DNA from: Firmicutes bacterium UBA5486
GTDB lineage: Bacteria; Bacillota; UBA4882; UBA10575
DNA: 64,000 nt
Direction: 5' to 3'
Assembly: GCA_002427045.1 (NCBI GenBank)
Contig: DIPO01000059.1
Location: 51,247-115,246, forward strand
A program made the position numbers and the translations under genes. The notes under the pieces were generated by a model, which had not been told where the DNA came from, searched no databases, and was given only the letters and a program-made list of their open reading frames with translations. Positions 10,101 through 19,372 of the stretch are shown here, one piece after another (the stretch's first letter is position 1; each line of letters starts with the position of its first letter).

Positions 10101-11330
10101 ATGAGTAAATCCGAGTGGGGAAAAGGTTATCCCGAGATTAGTATAATTATCCCGTGTTTTAATATCAGAGAAGAACTTGCATTGAACCTGGCTTCGTTCG
10201 CTATTCAGGATTATCCGCCTAGCCGCTTTGAATTAGTAGTGATTAATGATGGCTCAACAGATGGGACAGATAAGTTTCTTAAGAATTCGGGTTTGCAATT
10301 AAATATAAAAGGGATTAATCTAGAGCGGAGAGCGGATCGGACTATTGCCCGAAATTCCGGGCTTGAACAGGCTGAGGGAGAAATAATTATCTTTTGTGAT
10401 GGGGACACCATCTGTTATCCTCAGTTCCTGGAGAAACATGCCGAATTACATAATCAGTATACAGATGCCGTAGTAAGCGGAATGTCCACGGCCCATGCAA
10501 TTTTCACTATGGCCCGGCCGGATTATGATCGAAATACCAACCGAAAATACCGTGATTTTCTGGATCGTCATACTACTCTTCGTCAGAGGGTCCCAAAAAG
10601 GTTAAAAGGGAAAAAACCTCTTTTTTCTGTCTCCGAAGTTTTGGATAAATCGATCTATCAATATGTCTTTTCTGATACTTACTCAAAGAATCTAAAAAGA
10701 GTAATCAGGGAGTATGGATTGGGCCTTGAAAAGTGTCCTGTTCCGTGGATATTTTTTATTACCCGCAACTGTTCAGTTCGCAAAGCATCCTTAGGGCGGA
10801 TGAAGTTTGATCAGGAATTAAGCAGATGGGGGATGGATGACTGGCAATTAGGTTACCGCTTATACCGTAAAGGTTTTAAATTTATGTGTACTAAACCGAC
10901 AAATATTCATCAGGTGCACCCAAGGAATTTAAAGGCCAGAAGGCAGAACCGGATTATTAATTATGCTATTTTTTCTCGGCAATATCCCGAGGTTGATGTT
11001 TATTTGTCAGGGATTAAGAAAAAAGGTTGGGATTATTTACGTCTCTGTAAAGTAGTAGAGGAGTTTTTAGCGGCTAAAGCAAGCAGAGACTGGAATTTAC
11101 AGTTGTATGCCAGATACTTTGCCCGATTGGCTAAGGAACAAAGGGATCTGATTATTGGTAAATATAAGGGGTATTCCATGTCTGATTGGGAACACCAGAG
11201 ATACCAGTGGGGACGGGTAAAATATTCCCAGCTGGTCAAGGTAGATAAACAATTAAATGCTAATAACAAGTACCCCTATTTAATTAGGACCTTCAGGGAA
11301 TTTGCCCGGATAAAAAGGGTAAAAAAATGA
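10101..11330 (+). CDS. Family 2 glycosyltransferase with GT7/GT27-like C-terminal part
   Basis: Cytoplasmic GT-A fold glycosyltransferase acting on a nucleotide sugar. Motifs: ISIIIPCFN near the N terminus, VVINDGSTDGT, the DxD-type FCDGDTICY, and the acceptor-region WGMDDWQLGYRLYRKGF, a pattern typical of the galactosyltransferase C-terminal domain. The C-terminal 120 residues are basic and of unknown role. I take ATG 10101 (MSKSEW) because GGGGGGAT precedes it at the right distance; an in-frame GTG 12 codons upstream lacks a site. It is the only rightward gene in this part of the island and converges on the epimerase gene. Confidence 0.82.
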   Translation: MSKSEWGKGYPEISIIIPCFNIREELALNLASFAIQDYPPSRFELVVINDGSTDGTDKFLKNSGLQLNIKGINLERRADRTIARNSGLEQAEGEIIIFCDGDTICYPQFLEKHAELHNQYTDAVVSGMSTAHAIFTMARPDYDRNTNRKYRDFLDRHTTLRQRVPKRLKGKKPLFSVSEVLDKSIYQYVFSDTYSKNLKRVIREYGLGLEKCPVPWIFFITRNCSVRKASLGRMKFDQELSRWGMDDWQLGYRLYRKGFKFMCTKPTNIHQVHPRNLKARRQNRIINYAIFSRQYPEVDVYLSGIKKKGWDYLRLCKVVEEFLAAKASRDWNLQLYARYFARLAKEQRDLIIGKYKGYSMSDWEHQRYQWGRVKYSQLVKVDKQLNANNKYPYLIRTFREFARIKRVKK

Positions 11331-11335
11331 GAGAC

Positions 11336-12286
11336 TTAACTGTTATTTCGTAAGAAGTTGATGGTTTTTTTTAAGCCATCAACTAAATTAACCTGCGGTT
11401 CCCAGGCAAGCAGAGTTTTAATCCGGGTAATATCAGGGCACCTCTTTTCCGGATCATCTTCTACTTTTTTAATATAATGGTACCGACTGAAGGAATCGGT
11501 AAGTTTAATAATTAGGTTAGCCAGATCTTTGATTCTAATTTCTTCCGGATTACCAATATTGACTATTTTTCCGCTAAGACCGGGTTTAACAGCCAACAGA
11601 TAGATCCCTTCTACTGTATCATCAATATAACAGAAACTCCGGGTCTGAGTTCCATCCCCATAAATTATTAGATCTTCTCCTTGTAAAGCGTGGCTAATAA
11701 AATTAGCAACCACCCTTCCGTCATTCCGACGCATTCCCGGACCATAAGTATTAAATATTCGGCAGATGCGGGTGTCTACTCCAAACTGCTGGTAATAGAT
11801 CATTGTCAACATTTCACTAAAACGCTTGCTTTCATCGTAACAACTACGAGGACCTACCGGATTAACATGGCCCCTGTATTCTTCCTTTTGAGGGTTTTGT
11901 TCCGGGTTCCCGTAAATTTCAGAAGTGGATGCTAGAACAAATCTTTTTTTCCCGGACCGGGCTAAATCAAGCAGGTATTTACTCCCGACACTATTAACCA
12001 GGGCAGTTTCTAATGGAAGACGATAGTAGTCTTTAGGACTTGCTGGACTGGCTAAATGAATAATGATTTGACTTGCCATAATCATCGCGGATAGTTTTCT
12101 GGTAAAAGGAATGGTGATGTCATATTTAATTAAAGAGAAATCAGGATTCTTAAGCATCTTGGTAATATTATCTTTGGAACCGGTGGAAAAATTATCAATG
12201 CAGATAACTTTGGTCTTCTTACTTAAAAACCTTTGGCATAAATGTGAACCAATGAAACCGGCACCCCCGGTAATTGTTACTATCAT
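11336..12286 (-). CDS. UDP-glucuronate decarboxylase-type NAD-dependent epimerase/dehydratase
   Basis: Extended SDR enzyme. GGAGFIGSHLC binds NAD, and the catalytic triad lies in ASTSEIYG and YDESKRFSE (YxxxK). IHLASPASP, IFNTYGPGM and YGDGTQTRSFCYIDD are characteristic of UDP-glucuronate decarboxylase (UDP-xylose synthase). UDP-glucose dehydrogenase lies next door on the same strand, so together they would convert UDP-glucose to UDP-glucuronate and then UDP-xylose. The start ATG 12286 is preceded by GGGTGAAGG; an earlier GTG overlaps that site. A related 4-epimerase activity cannot be excluded by eye. Confidence 0.82.
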   Translation of the reverse strand: MIVTITGGAGFIGSHLCQRFLSKKTKVICIDNFSTGSKDNITKMLKNPDFSLIKYDITIPFTRKLSAMIMASQIIIHLASPASPKDYYRLPLETALVNSVGSKYLLDLARSGKKRFVLASTSEIYGNPEQNPQKEEYRGHVNPVGPRSCYDESKRFSEMLTMIYYQQFGVDTRICRIFNTYGPGMRRNDGRVVANFISHALQGEDLIIYGDGTQTRSFCYIDDTVEGIYLLAVKPGLSGKIVNIGNPEEIRIKDLANLIIKLTDSFSRYHYIKKVEDDPEKRCPDITRIKTLLAWEPQVNLVDGLKKTINFLRNNS

Positions 12287-12361
12287 TGCCTTCACCCTTC
12301 TTGCTAAGTTAAAGGGAGACGGGGCTGTTGATGGAGAGAAACAACCCCGGTTAATTATATT

Positions 12362-13669
12362 TTATCTCTTACCGATTCCCTCGTAGATAAACCCATGTTC
12401 TTTAACTTTTTCCGGAGAAAAAAGGTTACGAAGGTCAATTAGTATAGCCTTGTTCATTTTTTTCTTCAGGAGTTTAAAATCAAGATCTAGATAGGATCGC
12501 CATTCAGTGAGTATTACCAGAGCATCAGCACCTGTAACTGTTTCATATTCATTATCAAAATACAAAATATTTTTGCCAAAGATCTTTTTTCCTTCTTGAA
12601 GTGCCCGAGGGTCATGAACTCTGATCTGGGCTCCTGCATCCAGTAGATCCCAAATGATCGGAATAGCAGGTGATTCCCGCATATCATCGGTATTAGCCTT
12701 AAAGGCAAGCCCAAAAATGGCAATTGTTTTTTCCGCTGGATTACCTAAGACTCTAATAATTTTCTCGCTCATCCGTTTTTTTGTCCGTTCATTAACTTTT
12801 TCGGTGGCTTCGACAATGGAGAGTTTTTTACCATGCTCACGTGCAATATGAATTAAAGCCTTGGTATCCTTAGGGAAACATGAACCACCATAACCGGGGC
12901 CGGCAGAGAGAAAATCTGGTCCAATTCGTTTATCCAGTCCCATACCTTTGGCTACAGTAGGGAGATCAGCCTTGACTGCTTCGCATAAGTCGGCAATTTC
13001 ATTGATAAATGAAATTTTGGTTGCTAAAAAGGCATTGGAGGCATATTTTACCATTTCGGCAGTTTCAAGATTAGTCCGGATTAGGGGAACATTTTGCTCA
13101 ATAAAACGGGAATAGATAGTTTCCATAATTTCTAATGCTTTTGGGCTTTCGGTTCCGATTACAATCCGGTCGGGAAACATAAAATCGTGGACGGCACTAC
13201 CTTCCCGCAGAAATTCTGGATTGCTAACTACATCAAAATCGCGGGGGGAGATTAAATTGTGCCGGATTATTTCTTTGACCCGTTGGCCAGTACCGATCGG
13301 GACAGTTGATTTATTGACAATGACAGTATAATCCCTGATATAGCCGGCAATCTCTTTTGCTACTGTCTCCACTTGGCTTAGATCAGCTGAACCATCGGCT
13401 CCGGTTGGCGTTCCGACTGCAATAAATACTATTTCGGCGTTTCTCATCCCAAGTCCTAAACTACTAGTGAAGTAAAGGCGCTTGGCCTTCAAATTATTAT
13501 GGACCAGTTCTGCGAGGCCTTTTTCATAGAAAGGGATCTTTTTTCGTCGTAATTTATCTATTTTTTCCCGATCGCGGTCCACGCCTGTTACATAGAAACC
13601 GGAAGTAGCAAGGCCGGCAGCGGTAACTAGTCCTACATAACCACAACCGACAACAGTTATTTTCATCAT
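12362..13669 (-). CDS. UDP-glucose 6-dehydrogenase
   Basis: Oxidises UDP-glucose twice with NAD to UDP-glucuronate, the precursor of acidic polysaccharides and of UDP-xylose. At 435 residues it is typical of the Ugd/TuaD family: GCGYVGLVTAAGLA near the N terminus, NPEFLREGSAVHDF, the catalytic Cys in GPGYGGSCFPKDTKAL, and the C-terminal FGLAFKANTDDMRESPA. GGAGGAG precedes two adjacent ATG codons (13669 and 13666); the second has the better spacing. It is upstream of the decarboxylase on the same strand and supplies that enzyme's substrate. Confidence 0.93.
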   Translation of the reverse strand: MMKITVVGCGYVGLVTAAGLATSGFYVTGVDRDREKIDKLRRKKIPFYEKGLAELVHNNLKAKRLYFTSSLGLGMRNAEIVFIAVGTPTGADGSADLSQVETVAKEIAGYIRDYTVIVNKSTVPIGTGQRVKEIIRHNLISPRDFDVVSNPEFLREGSAVHDFMFPDRIVIGTESPKALEIMETIYSRFIEQNVPLIRTNLETAEMVKYASNAFLATKISFINEIADLCEAVKADLPTVAKGMGLDKRIGPDFLSAGPGYGGSCFPKDTKALIHIAREHGKKLSIVEATEKVNERTKKRMSEKIIRVLGNPAEKTIAIFGLAFKANTDDMRESPAIPIIWDLLDAGAQIRVHDPRALQEGKKIFGKNILYFDNEYETVTGADALVILTEWRSYLDLDFKLLKKKMNKAILIDLRNLFSPEKVKEHGFIYEGIGKR

Positions 13670-13852
13670 TATCTCCTCCGGATTTTTAATCCATATATTT
13701 TCAGGAAAAGCATCCCTTATCCCATAAACTTAGGCAATTGTTATGGAATAGCCGGTATCAGATTTAATACCGGCGAAAACACAAATTATCTAATTCATCC
13801 TATTTTTAGAAGCGGGTAAAGGAGTTAGGAAAAAGAAATAATTTATAGCTGT

Positions 13853-14581
13853 TTATTTTTCCCACTTTTTTTTAAGGAGTTGGGCACTGGTATTACGAAG
13901 CTTCAATCTTTTCTGGGAAGAAATATCAGAACCATGCTTAAAATGAAAGATGGGAACCGGGGTGTATAAGACGTGAAAACCTGCTTTCCGGACCCGCCGG
14001 CAAAAATCAGCCTCCTCCCCATAGACGAAAAAGTTTTCATCAAATCTTCCTACTTTAGTAAAGGTCCGACGTTTGACCAGAAAACAGCTGCCCTGAATTA
14101 AACGGACCTTTTTTTCTTTATTAAATAAATTAGGTTTATTCTGCAGGCCTCTTCCCCGCGGTCTTGAGATGGCTCCGGCATGGTAGATTGTATGATCAGG
14201 ATTTAAAATCTTAACTCCGACGATTCCTGCTTTCCGGTGCTTATCGGCACTTTTAACCATCTTAGTAAGCCAGTTTTTAGTAAACTTAATATCCGGATTT
14301 AAAAATACTACATATTTACTGCGTCCCAATTTTATCCCTTGGTTCCATGCTGTAGCCAAACCTAAATTTTTACGGTTGAAAACTAGTTTTAGCTTTTTTT
14401 TAAAAAAATTATTCTTTAGCATAGATTTAAGATACTCTTTACTCCGATCTGTGCTGTTATTATCAATGACAAACAGGCGAAAAGGGTATTTAGTATTCTT
14501 TTGTAAAGATTTAAAAAAACCGGGAAGAAAACGCTGGCTATTAAAGGAGACCATAATCAAATCAACATGTTTTTTGGCCAA
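13853..14581 (-). CDS. Family 2 glycosyltransferase (rhamnosyltransferase-like)
   Basis: GT-A glycosyltransferase. It has IMVSFNSQRFLPGF, FVIDNNSTDRSKEYL, NLGLATAWNQGI, the metal-binding FLNPDIKF and the acceptor-side FFVYGEEADFCRRVRKAGF, the arrangement of WbbL-type rhamnosyltransferases. I choose TTG 14581 (MAKKHVDLIMVSF) because GGAAGGTGG lies six bases upstream; a longer in-frame reading extends to 14644. The very basic composition resembles neighbouring genes. The product probably modifies the same glycan as the other transferases here. Confidence 0.8.
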   Translation of the reverse strand: MAKKHVDLIMVSFNSQRFLPGFFKSLQKNTKYPFRLFVIDNNSTDRSKEYLKSMLKNNFFKKKLKLVFNRKNLGLATAWNQGIKLGRSKYVVFLNPDIKFTKNWLTKMVKSADKHRKAGIVGVKILNPDHTIYHAGAISRPRGRGLQNKPNLFNKEKKVRLIQGSCFLVKRRTFTKVGRFDENFFVYGEEADFCRRVRKAGFHVLYTPVPIFHFKHGSDISSQKRLKLRNTSAQLLKKKWEK

Positions 14582-14656
14582 AAGAAACCACCTTCCAAAC
14601 CCGGATATTAGGAACCCCAGCCTTTTAATCGGTCCGGGGTTCAAAAACCAGATTTA

Positions 14657-15220
14657 TTACCGGGAGAAAATTTGCATTGTCCATGTAAACATACCGGGAT
14701 TATTCTGAGTTGTTCCGCTTTTAAAACCTATATTGGTTGCCGTAGTTATTAACCTCAGAACTGGAGTTGGTATTGAACTGGTGGGGACTAAATTTACTAG
14801 GTAGCGGTATGTTTTTACATTTCTCCAGGGATGTGATGAAGGAGTGGAGATGTTTACCCCCTGAGGATTCTGAGTTACGCCATTTAGGGTTAAACGCATA
14901 TTATATCGATCATCGGCGGCATGGGCAATGACAAGATCATAGTTGCCAAAGGGAATTAGCCGGTCGGTAAAACTACTTGTTGAACTGCCATTCCAGCGCC
15001 GGATAAAAGTAAAGGTAGTGGTATTAATCGGATCCGCAGTAGGAGTTGCCCATAAATACTGGGGACCCCCTTCCTGGTAAAAAACCGGATTAATGTTATT
15101 CCCTTGCCAATTAAGACTGGGCCAGAATTTGAAGGGATTTGTTACTTTAACCGGTAATGAACCTTCGGTCCAGTTGCCGAGGGAAGCATTACTTACGTAG
15201 ATTGCTAATGGTTGTGACAA
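14657..15220 (-). CDS. Hypothetical beta-rich protein in glycosylation island
   Basis: A 187-residue protein that I do not recognise. It has no signal peptide or membrane segment, is rich in Asn, Thr, Ser, Pro and aromatic residues, and reads like a beta-sandwich structural protein (for example SLNWQGNNINPVFY and DRYNMRLTLNGVT). The TTG start has GGTGAGG upstream. Codon use is like its neighbours. Lying between glycosyltransferase genes and lacking an export signal, it could be a spore-surface protein assembled from the mother cell and a target of the neighbouring transferases; this is inference from context only. Confidence 0.6.
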   Translation of the reverse strand: MSQPLAIYVSNASLGNWTEGSLPVKVTNPFKFWPSLNWQGNNINPVFYQEGGPQYLWATPTADPINTTTFTFIRRWNGSSTSSFTDRLIPFGNYDLVIAHAADDRYNMRLTLNGVTQNPQGVNISTPSSHPWRNVKTYRYLVNLVPTSSIPTPVLRLITTATNIGFKSGTTQNNPGMFTWTMQIFSR

Positions 15221-15368
15221 ATTACCTCACCCCTTTTAGTTTATAAATTATTTTATGTTTAGAAATCCGGGGGGTGCTGTTTTTATCAATGATAGTCATT
15301 TAACATCTTATAATAGGTCACTAGATTTTCTTTTTAAGATGGCTGTTTCTTGTGACTTTTTGAAAATT

Positions 15369-16109
15369 TTACTGAGTAGCAAGAAGTGGCCAACCATGTG
15401 CTACTAACCATTTTAAGACTTTCGTTCTCTCTTTCCAGACTCCCCGCTGATTTTTCAAGGCTTTTTCCGGAGCCTCTTCGGGAAGTGGAATATAGCCTTT
15501 TCCCTTAGTGGGGACTACTGCCGGATAATTCCCGGCAAGATCCCGGATCGCGCAGCTTACTGCTAAATCTGTTGAAAATGCTCCGGGACTGAGGACTTTA
15601 AGTGAACCCCAAGCCCAATGGCTGGAAAGTCTGCGATAGAGTTCAGTTTTGAGCATTAGGCCCCTGCTAGGGATTACTAGATCAACAACTTTCGGGGATT
15701 TAAGCTTATGGGAGAAATATTTATCTTTATTTCGGTAATTATTGAAGGGCGGCTTAAAGATACATCCGAATTGGGTAACAGCGGGAAAGAATGGAGCCCA
15801 CTTGCGGAAGGCGGATAATCCCTTCTCAGTTATGAGATAATCATCATCAATAATTAGAACATAATCCTTTCTACTTTGGAGTGCAGCATAGTATTTTCCG
15901 ATGGGTCCAATATTTTTTTTCGATTTAATATTTTTGGTTGCTTCAGGGATTGGTTTGGCTCCATTATTCCAGACTAAAATTTCTTTAATCCCCAGTTTTT
16001 TTAAATTTTGTACAACGGCACGTGCATTCTTGGGGCGGGCAAAGTTGCACATTACAGCAGTAATAGATTCTAAGGGTACCATTTTTTTGGTTTTCTTAGT
16101 TTTACTCAT
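15369..16109 (-). CDS. Probable GT-A glycosyltransferase
   Basis: A 246-residue protein with the layout of a small GT-A transferase: ITAVMCNFARPKNARAVVQNL at the N terminus, ILVWNNGA, and a DxD-like VLIIDDDYLI (about residue 95) for metal and nucleotide-sugar binding. GCIFKPPFNN and SPGAFSTDLAVSCAIRD lie further on. The acceptor region is unlike the classical GT2 members nearby. A basic Lys-rich N terminus (SKTKKTKK) precedes the fold. Start ATG after GGGGAAAG. Substrate unknown. Confidence 0.68.
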   Translation of the reverse strand: MSKTKKTKKMVPLESITAVMCNFARPKNARAVVQNLKKLGIKEILVWNNGAKPIPEATKNIKSKKNIGPIGKYYAALQSRKDYVLIIDDDYLITEKGLSAFRKWAPFFPAVTQFGCIFKPPFNNYRNKDKYFSHKLKSPKVVDLVIPSRGLMLKTELYRRLSSHWAWGSLKVLSPGAFSTDLAVSCAIRDLAGNYPAVVPTKGKGYIPLPEEAPEKALKNQRGVWKERTKVLKWLVAHGWPLLATQ

Positions 16110-16146
16110 TTTCTTTCCCCGCTTGTGTGTTATTTTAATAAAAATC

Positions 16147-16902
16147 CTAGACTTTAGGATTCCAAGGTTTAATTCGTTTTGACGGACGAACTGTATACAT
16201 CATGGTCTTTCCAAAATCAATTGCCACTTTTCTATATTGCTCAGCAATCGCCGGTGCTAAAATTACAGCATTAACCCCGGAAGAAATTAGGACAAGATCA
16301 AAATTGAATTCCCCAACTTTTTTTAAAATAGCGGGAAGCTCTTTATAATGACTAAAATTAATACATCCTACTATATTCGGTTTTAAACTGGAGTAATCTT
16401 TTTGGATAATTTTAGCATACTGGTCCGCCCATTTGGAGATTAGTAAAGTCCGGTACTGGTGAATTATTTTCCAAAAATAGCGGTAGGAGACCATCTTGCG
16501 GTTAACAAAGACATAACAAAGATTAGTCGGTTTTATTTTATAATGATCAAAAATTTTATTAGTTAATGACCGTTTATACTTACTGGGAGCAGCAACTTGG
16601 TCTTTATTATTACGACAAATTCCTACGATCTCAGCTTTACGAATACCGTCAAGCATTTTATCACGTAAAGGCCGACAGGGGAGAGTGACACCTTTTCCAT
16701 TACTTTTTTTACCCTGTCTTACCCAATAAGTCTTTTCGATCTCTTGATCAGTAAGAAATTTTCCTTGTGAAAGTACAATATTTTCGCCATCGCCAATTCT
16801 TACTAAAGAAAGAGGTTTCTTAACCCTTAAAGCACCGTGTATTTTACGTAATACCTCCAATTCCGAGAGCAGTTTTTTATCAGGGAAGTTCTTAAGTGAC
16901 AT
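16147..16902 (-). CDS. GT-D fold (DUF1792-like) putative glycosyltransferase
   Basis: A 251-residue protein whose SLVRIGDGENIVLSQGK motif (about residues 31-47) matches the [SL]xRxGDGE signature of GT-D fold glycosyltransferases, first described as DUF1792 in serine-rich repeat glycoprotein glycosylation. The second conserved region is DLVLISSGVNAVILAPAIAEQ near the C terminus. There is no membrane segment. It lies in a run of minus-strand glycosyltransferase genes with gaps of only 15-40 bases, so it is likely cotranscribed. The family assignment is by motif only. Confidence 0.65.
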   Translation of the reverse strand: MSLKNFPDKKLLSELEVLRKIHGALRVKKPLSLVRIGDGENIVLSQGKFLTDQEIEKTYWVRQGKKSNGKGVTLPCRPLRDKMLDGIRKAEIVGICRNNKDQVAAPSKYKRSLTNKIFDHYKIKPTNLCYVFVNRKMVSYRYFWKIIHQYRTLLISKWADQYAKIIQKDYSSLKPNIVGCINFSHYKELPAILKKVGEFNFDLVLISSGVNAVILAPAIAEQYRKVAIDFGKTMMYTVRPSKRIKPWNPKV

Positions 16903-16917
16903 CTACTCACCTTCCTT

Positions 16918-17727
16918 TTACGATTCCGAACGGCTTTTATTTTGATTTTTGGCTAACAAGGATCTAACTTCTTCAATCTGATCCTCTGGGTAACCGAAGT
17001 TTCTCATAATCTCGTTTTCCTTAGGACCAATAATAAAGTTTTCTTTCCATTCTTCGAATTCGCCTCTTTGGTCCTTCATTTTAACATAAAAAAGCTTCCA
17101 AGCCCCATAGAGAGGATCGGATTCTTCAGTCCGTCCTAAACTGGTACAAACATGGGAAGTGATATAGGCTTTTTTCATCTTCAGTTTGTTTGCTTTTCGT
17201 TCGTAGTCTCGTTCGCCTACACCATAAAGAGGTAGATTACTCATAATAAAATGTTTTTTCCATAGTTGCTTTTTTATCATCATGCACCAAAAAAGAACAG
17301 TATTCCGCCGGAATTCAAGAGAATATCTAGGCCTTTTTACGCGATGGTTAGTCCCAGTTTTAACTACGGAAGGTTGCAATGCTACATAGGCTAAATCAGG
17401 AAAATCTTTTAATGCTTGATACATAGCACCAGTCCAATCCTTACGGGGAACAATTACATCATCATCTAGTTTGACAATATATTCCCCTTTAGCACGTTCA
17501 GCACCGTATTGAAAACCGGGCATACATCCAATATTCCGCCCGGGGTCAAATATCCTTACCTGTGGATGCTTAAATTTTGATAAAAATTCCATAGCCTCAT
17601 TATAAGGAGGATGATTATTAATCAGTATAATTTCAGTATCTTTATTACTTGTCTGGAGTGCAGCATTAATACACTTTTCGATTAAAGGAAGAGTATTATA
17701 GCAATTAATGATAACTGAGAATCTCAC
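16918..17727 (-). CDS. Family 2 glycosyltransferase
   Basis: GT-A transferase: FSVIINCYNTLPLIEKCI at the N terminus, ILINNHPPYNEAM, FDPGRNIGCMPGFQYG, and the metal-binding KLDDDVIVP (about residues 92-100). A C-terminal part with YGVGERDYERKANKLKMKK probably handles the acceptor. GTG 17727 is the best start: GGGTGA lies five bases upstream, and the longer reading from 17748 would contain that site. It is the first gene of the minus-strand group ending at the FkbM gene. Confidence 0.78.
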   Translation of the reverse strand: MRFSVIINCYNTLPLIEKCINAALQTSNKDTEIILINNHPPYNEAMEFLSKFKHPQVRIFDPGRNIGCMPGFQYGAERAKGEYIVKLDDDVIVPRKDWTGAMYQALKDFPDLAYVALQPSVVKTGTNHRVKRPRYSLEFRRNTVLFWCMMIKKQLWKKHFIMSNLPLYGVGERDYERKANKLKMKKAYITSHVCTSLGRTEESDPLYGAWKLFYVKMKDQRGEFEEWKENFIIGPKENEIMRNFGYPEDQIEEVRSLLAKNQNKSRSES

Positions 17728-17904
17728 TAGGATCACCCTTTCAGACATGCTGTTAATCTAGTTTACGGTCAAAAGACAATTATAGTGCTGTTTCTGAAGC
17801 ATTTTCCTGTAGACAGTGATAAGCTCCTATTATCTTAGTAGAAGGGACTCTCTGCTTATGTAAATGGTCCTCTGAAAAGTTCGATGTCATATAATAATTA
17901 ATAG

Positions 17905-18024
17905 ACTCGGTACTCGTTGCTCGTCGCTGGTCGCTCGTCTTCAATGTTAGCCTTTGGTGTTTCTTAGCTTCGAAGGCTTTCTTCCAACCGAGAGACGAGC
18001 GACGAGAGATCCGAGCCACGAGAT
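17905..18024. repeat. Inverted pair of GACGAG-type repeats
   Basis: The gap between the divergent transferase genes holds a cluster of CTCGT/TCGCT units (17905-17940) and, about 45 bases later, the opposite orientation AGACGAGCGACGAGAGATCC (from about 17991). The two can form a long imperfect hairpin. The same degenerate unit recurs at 20991-21026 and 33186-33219. A 79-codon reading frame across this block is not a gene. Confidence 0.6.
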
Positions 18025-18079
18025 GCGTTGCATCCGGTATGCTTGAGTGAGGCGCCGGATTTAAGATATTAGGTTAGTC

Positions 18080-18101
18080 AAAGGTAATTATGCAATTCTC
18101 T
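18080..18101. repeat. MITE-like end sequence
   Basis: AAAGGTAATTATGCAATTCT matches the outer right end of the element at 26024-26270. It is a solitary end about 80 bases before the CgeB-like gene. Confidence 0.5.
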
Positions 18102-18181
18102 TTCTTAGATAAAAACTTTAAGGGCATTTTCCCAATACAAGTAATAAGCGATGAGTATCAAAATATTAGGGAGGAAAAAGC

Positions 18182-19252
18182 ATGAGGGTTTTGTTTGTTG
18201 ATTCCGGCGCCGGAGGATTTCACTACCGGTATGCTTTTGATATTTCTACTACTTTAAAGGATAAACTGCGCTATAAAGTTAAGCAGGTTAATCCACAAAG
18301 ACTTTCTCCTAGAATAATCCGGGAGTATCGCCCGGATGTTTTATTGGTGGTTCATGGTAACCGAACCCCTTGTAAACATGTACGTTTTGCCCGCTCTTTG
18401 GGGGCAAAAACGGTATTATGGTTAGTGGAAGATCCTTATGAGATTGACTTACACCGCGGGGAGATGGTTGATTCTTATGATGTAGTCTTTACTAATGAGC
18501 GTCAGGCAGTTACAGAGTACCAACACCCTAGAGCCTATTATCTTCCCTGGTGTTGTAATCCGGAGGTTCATCGCCGGCTTTCTGTTACTAAGCAGTATCA
18601 AAGCGATCTATGTTTTGTGGGTATGGGGTTTCCCAATCGACTGCTGATAATAAATGCTCTTGCACCATTGTTAAAAAGGTTAAATGTAAAGCTAATCGGT
18701 GAATGGAACAGGTGGGGAGAAGTGCATCCTGATTTACGAAAGTTTGTTCTGCCAGTGGTTAATAATTTTTATGAGGTACAAAAATACTTTAATGGTGCTA
18801 AAATTAATCTAAATATTCACCGTGATCCCGTTGAACCTCCCTCTGGTAATAGCAAAGGTGTTGGTGCAACAAGCCCAAATGATCGAGCATTTGCTCTAGC
18901 CGGATGTGGAGCTTTTCAGATTGTCGATTCGACCCGACCGGATCTGTTAAAATGTTTCGAAGATGAGAAAGAGATAATTCGTTTCTCAAATCCCGATGAT
19001 TTAGCCAAAAAAATTGAGTATTATCTTGCAAGACCGGGATTACGTGGAAAAATCGGAGATGCGGCTCAAAAAAGGGCTTATGGTGAACATACTTATAAAC
19101 ATCGATTTGTTGAAATGTTTGGAAAACTTGGTGCCTTGCCGAGAAGAAAAGAGCATAGGGTCTCTAGAAAACCAGTTTCTTATGTCTTTAATACTGATTT
19201 TGTAATTAAGGATGAAATCTGGTCTTTTCAGGAACCGAGCAGGTGGAGGTAG
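18182..19252 (+). CDS. CgeB-family glycosyltransferase (spore surface)
   Basis: A 356-residue GT-B-like protein. MRVLFVDSGAGG and VLLVVHGNRTPCKHVRFARSLGAKTVLWLVEDPYEIDL in the N-terminal half, YLPWCCNPEVHR in the middle, and a C-terminal donor domain (NDRAFALAGCGAFQIVDSTRPDL, IRFSNPDDLAKKIEYYL) match the CgeB/Glyco_trans_1_2 group. In Bacillus subtilis CgeB takes part in modifying the outermost spore layer. GGGAGG precedes the ATG. It is transcribed divergently from the upstream transferases, and the repeat-filled 450-bp gap between them probably holds both promoters. It is the strongest hint that this island decorates spores. Confidence 0.8.
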   Translation: MRVLFVDSGAGGFHYRYAFDISTTLKDKLRYKVKQVNPQRLSPRIIREYRPDVLLVVHGNRTPCKHVRFARSLGAKTVLWLVEDPYEIDLHRGEMVDSYDVVFTNERQAVTEYQHPRAYYLPWCCNPEVHRRLSVTKQYQSDLCFVGMGFPNRLLIINALAPLLKRLNVKLIGEWNRWGEVHPDLRKFVLPVVNNFYEVQKYFNGAKINLNIHRDPVEPPSGNSKGVGATSPNDRAFALAGCGAFQIVDSTRPDLLKCFEDEKEIIRFSNPDDLAKKIEYYLARPGLRGKIGDAAQKRAYGEHTYKHRFVEMFGKLGALPRRKEHRVSRKPVSYVFNTDFVIKDEIWSFQEPSRWR

Positions 19253-19372
19253 CCAGTGTGGGGGACTACCTAGAAAATGCCTCTGTCGCTTGTCGACTCA
19301 CCTGGTCTTTGAATTTTCATCACTTCGTTCTGCTGGTGGTAGACCAGCGTGAGCGACTACCTAGAAAAACTT
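19244..19372. repeat. Two direct copies of a GTAGCC..GACTACCTAGAAAA repeat
   Basis: GGTAGCCAGTGTGGGGGACTACCTAGAAAA (shortened motif GTAGCC/GACTACC) at about 19248-19277 recurs at about 19338-19370 as GGTAGACC..GACTACCTAGAAAA. A degenerate third copy lies at about 60808-60836. Each can form a short GTAG..CTAC hairpin. The pair lies between convergent genes. Confidence 0.5.

Noticed and set aside
17780..18019. 79-codon reading frame on the minus strand in the repeat block
   Set aside because: It consists mostly of GACGAG-type repeat translation, has no ribosome binding site and no conserved composition.
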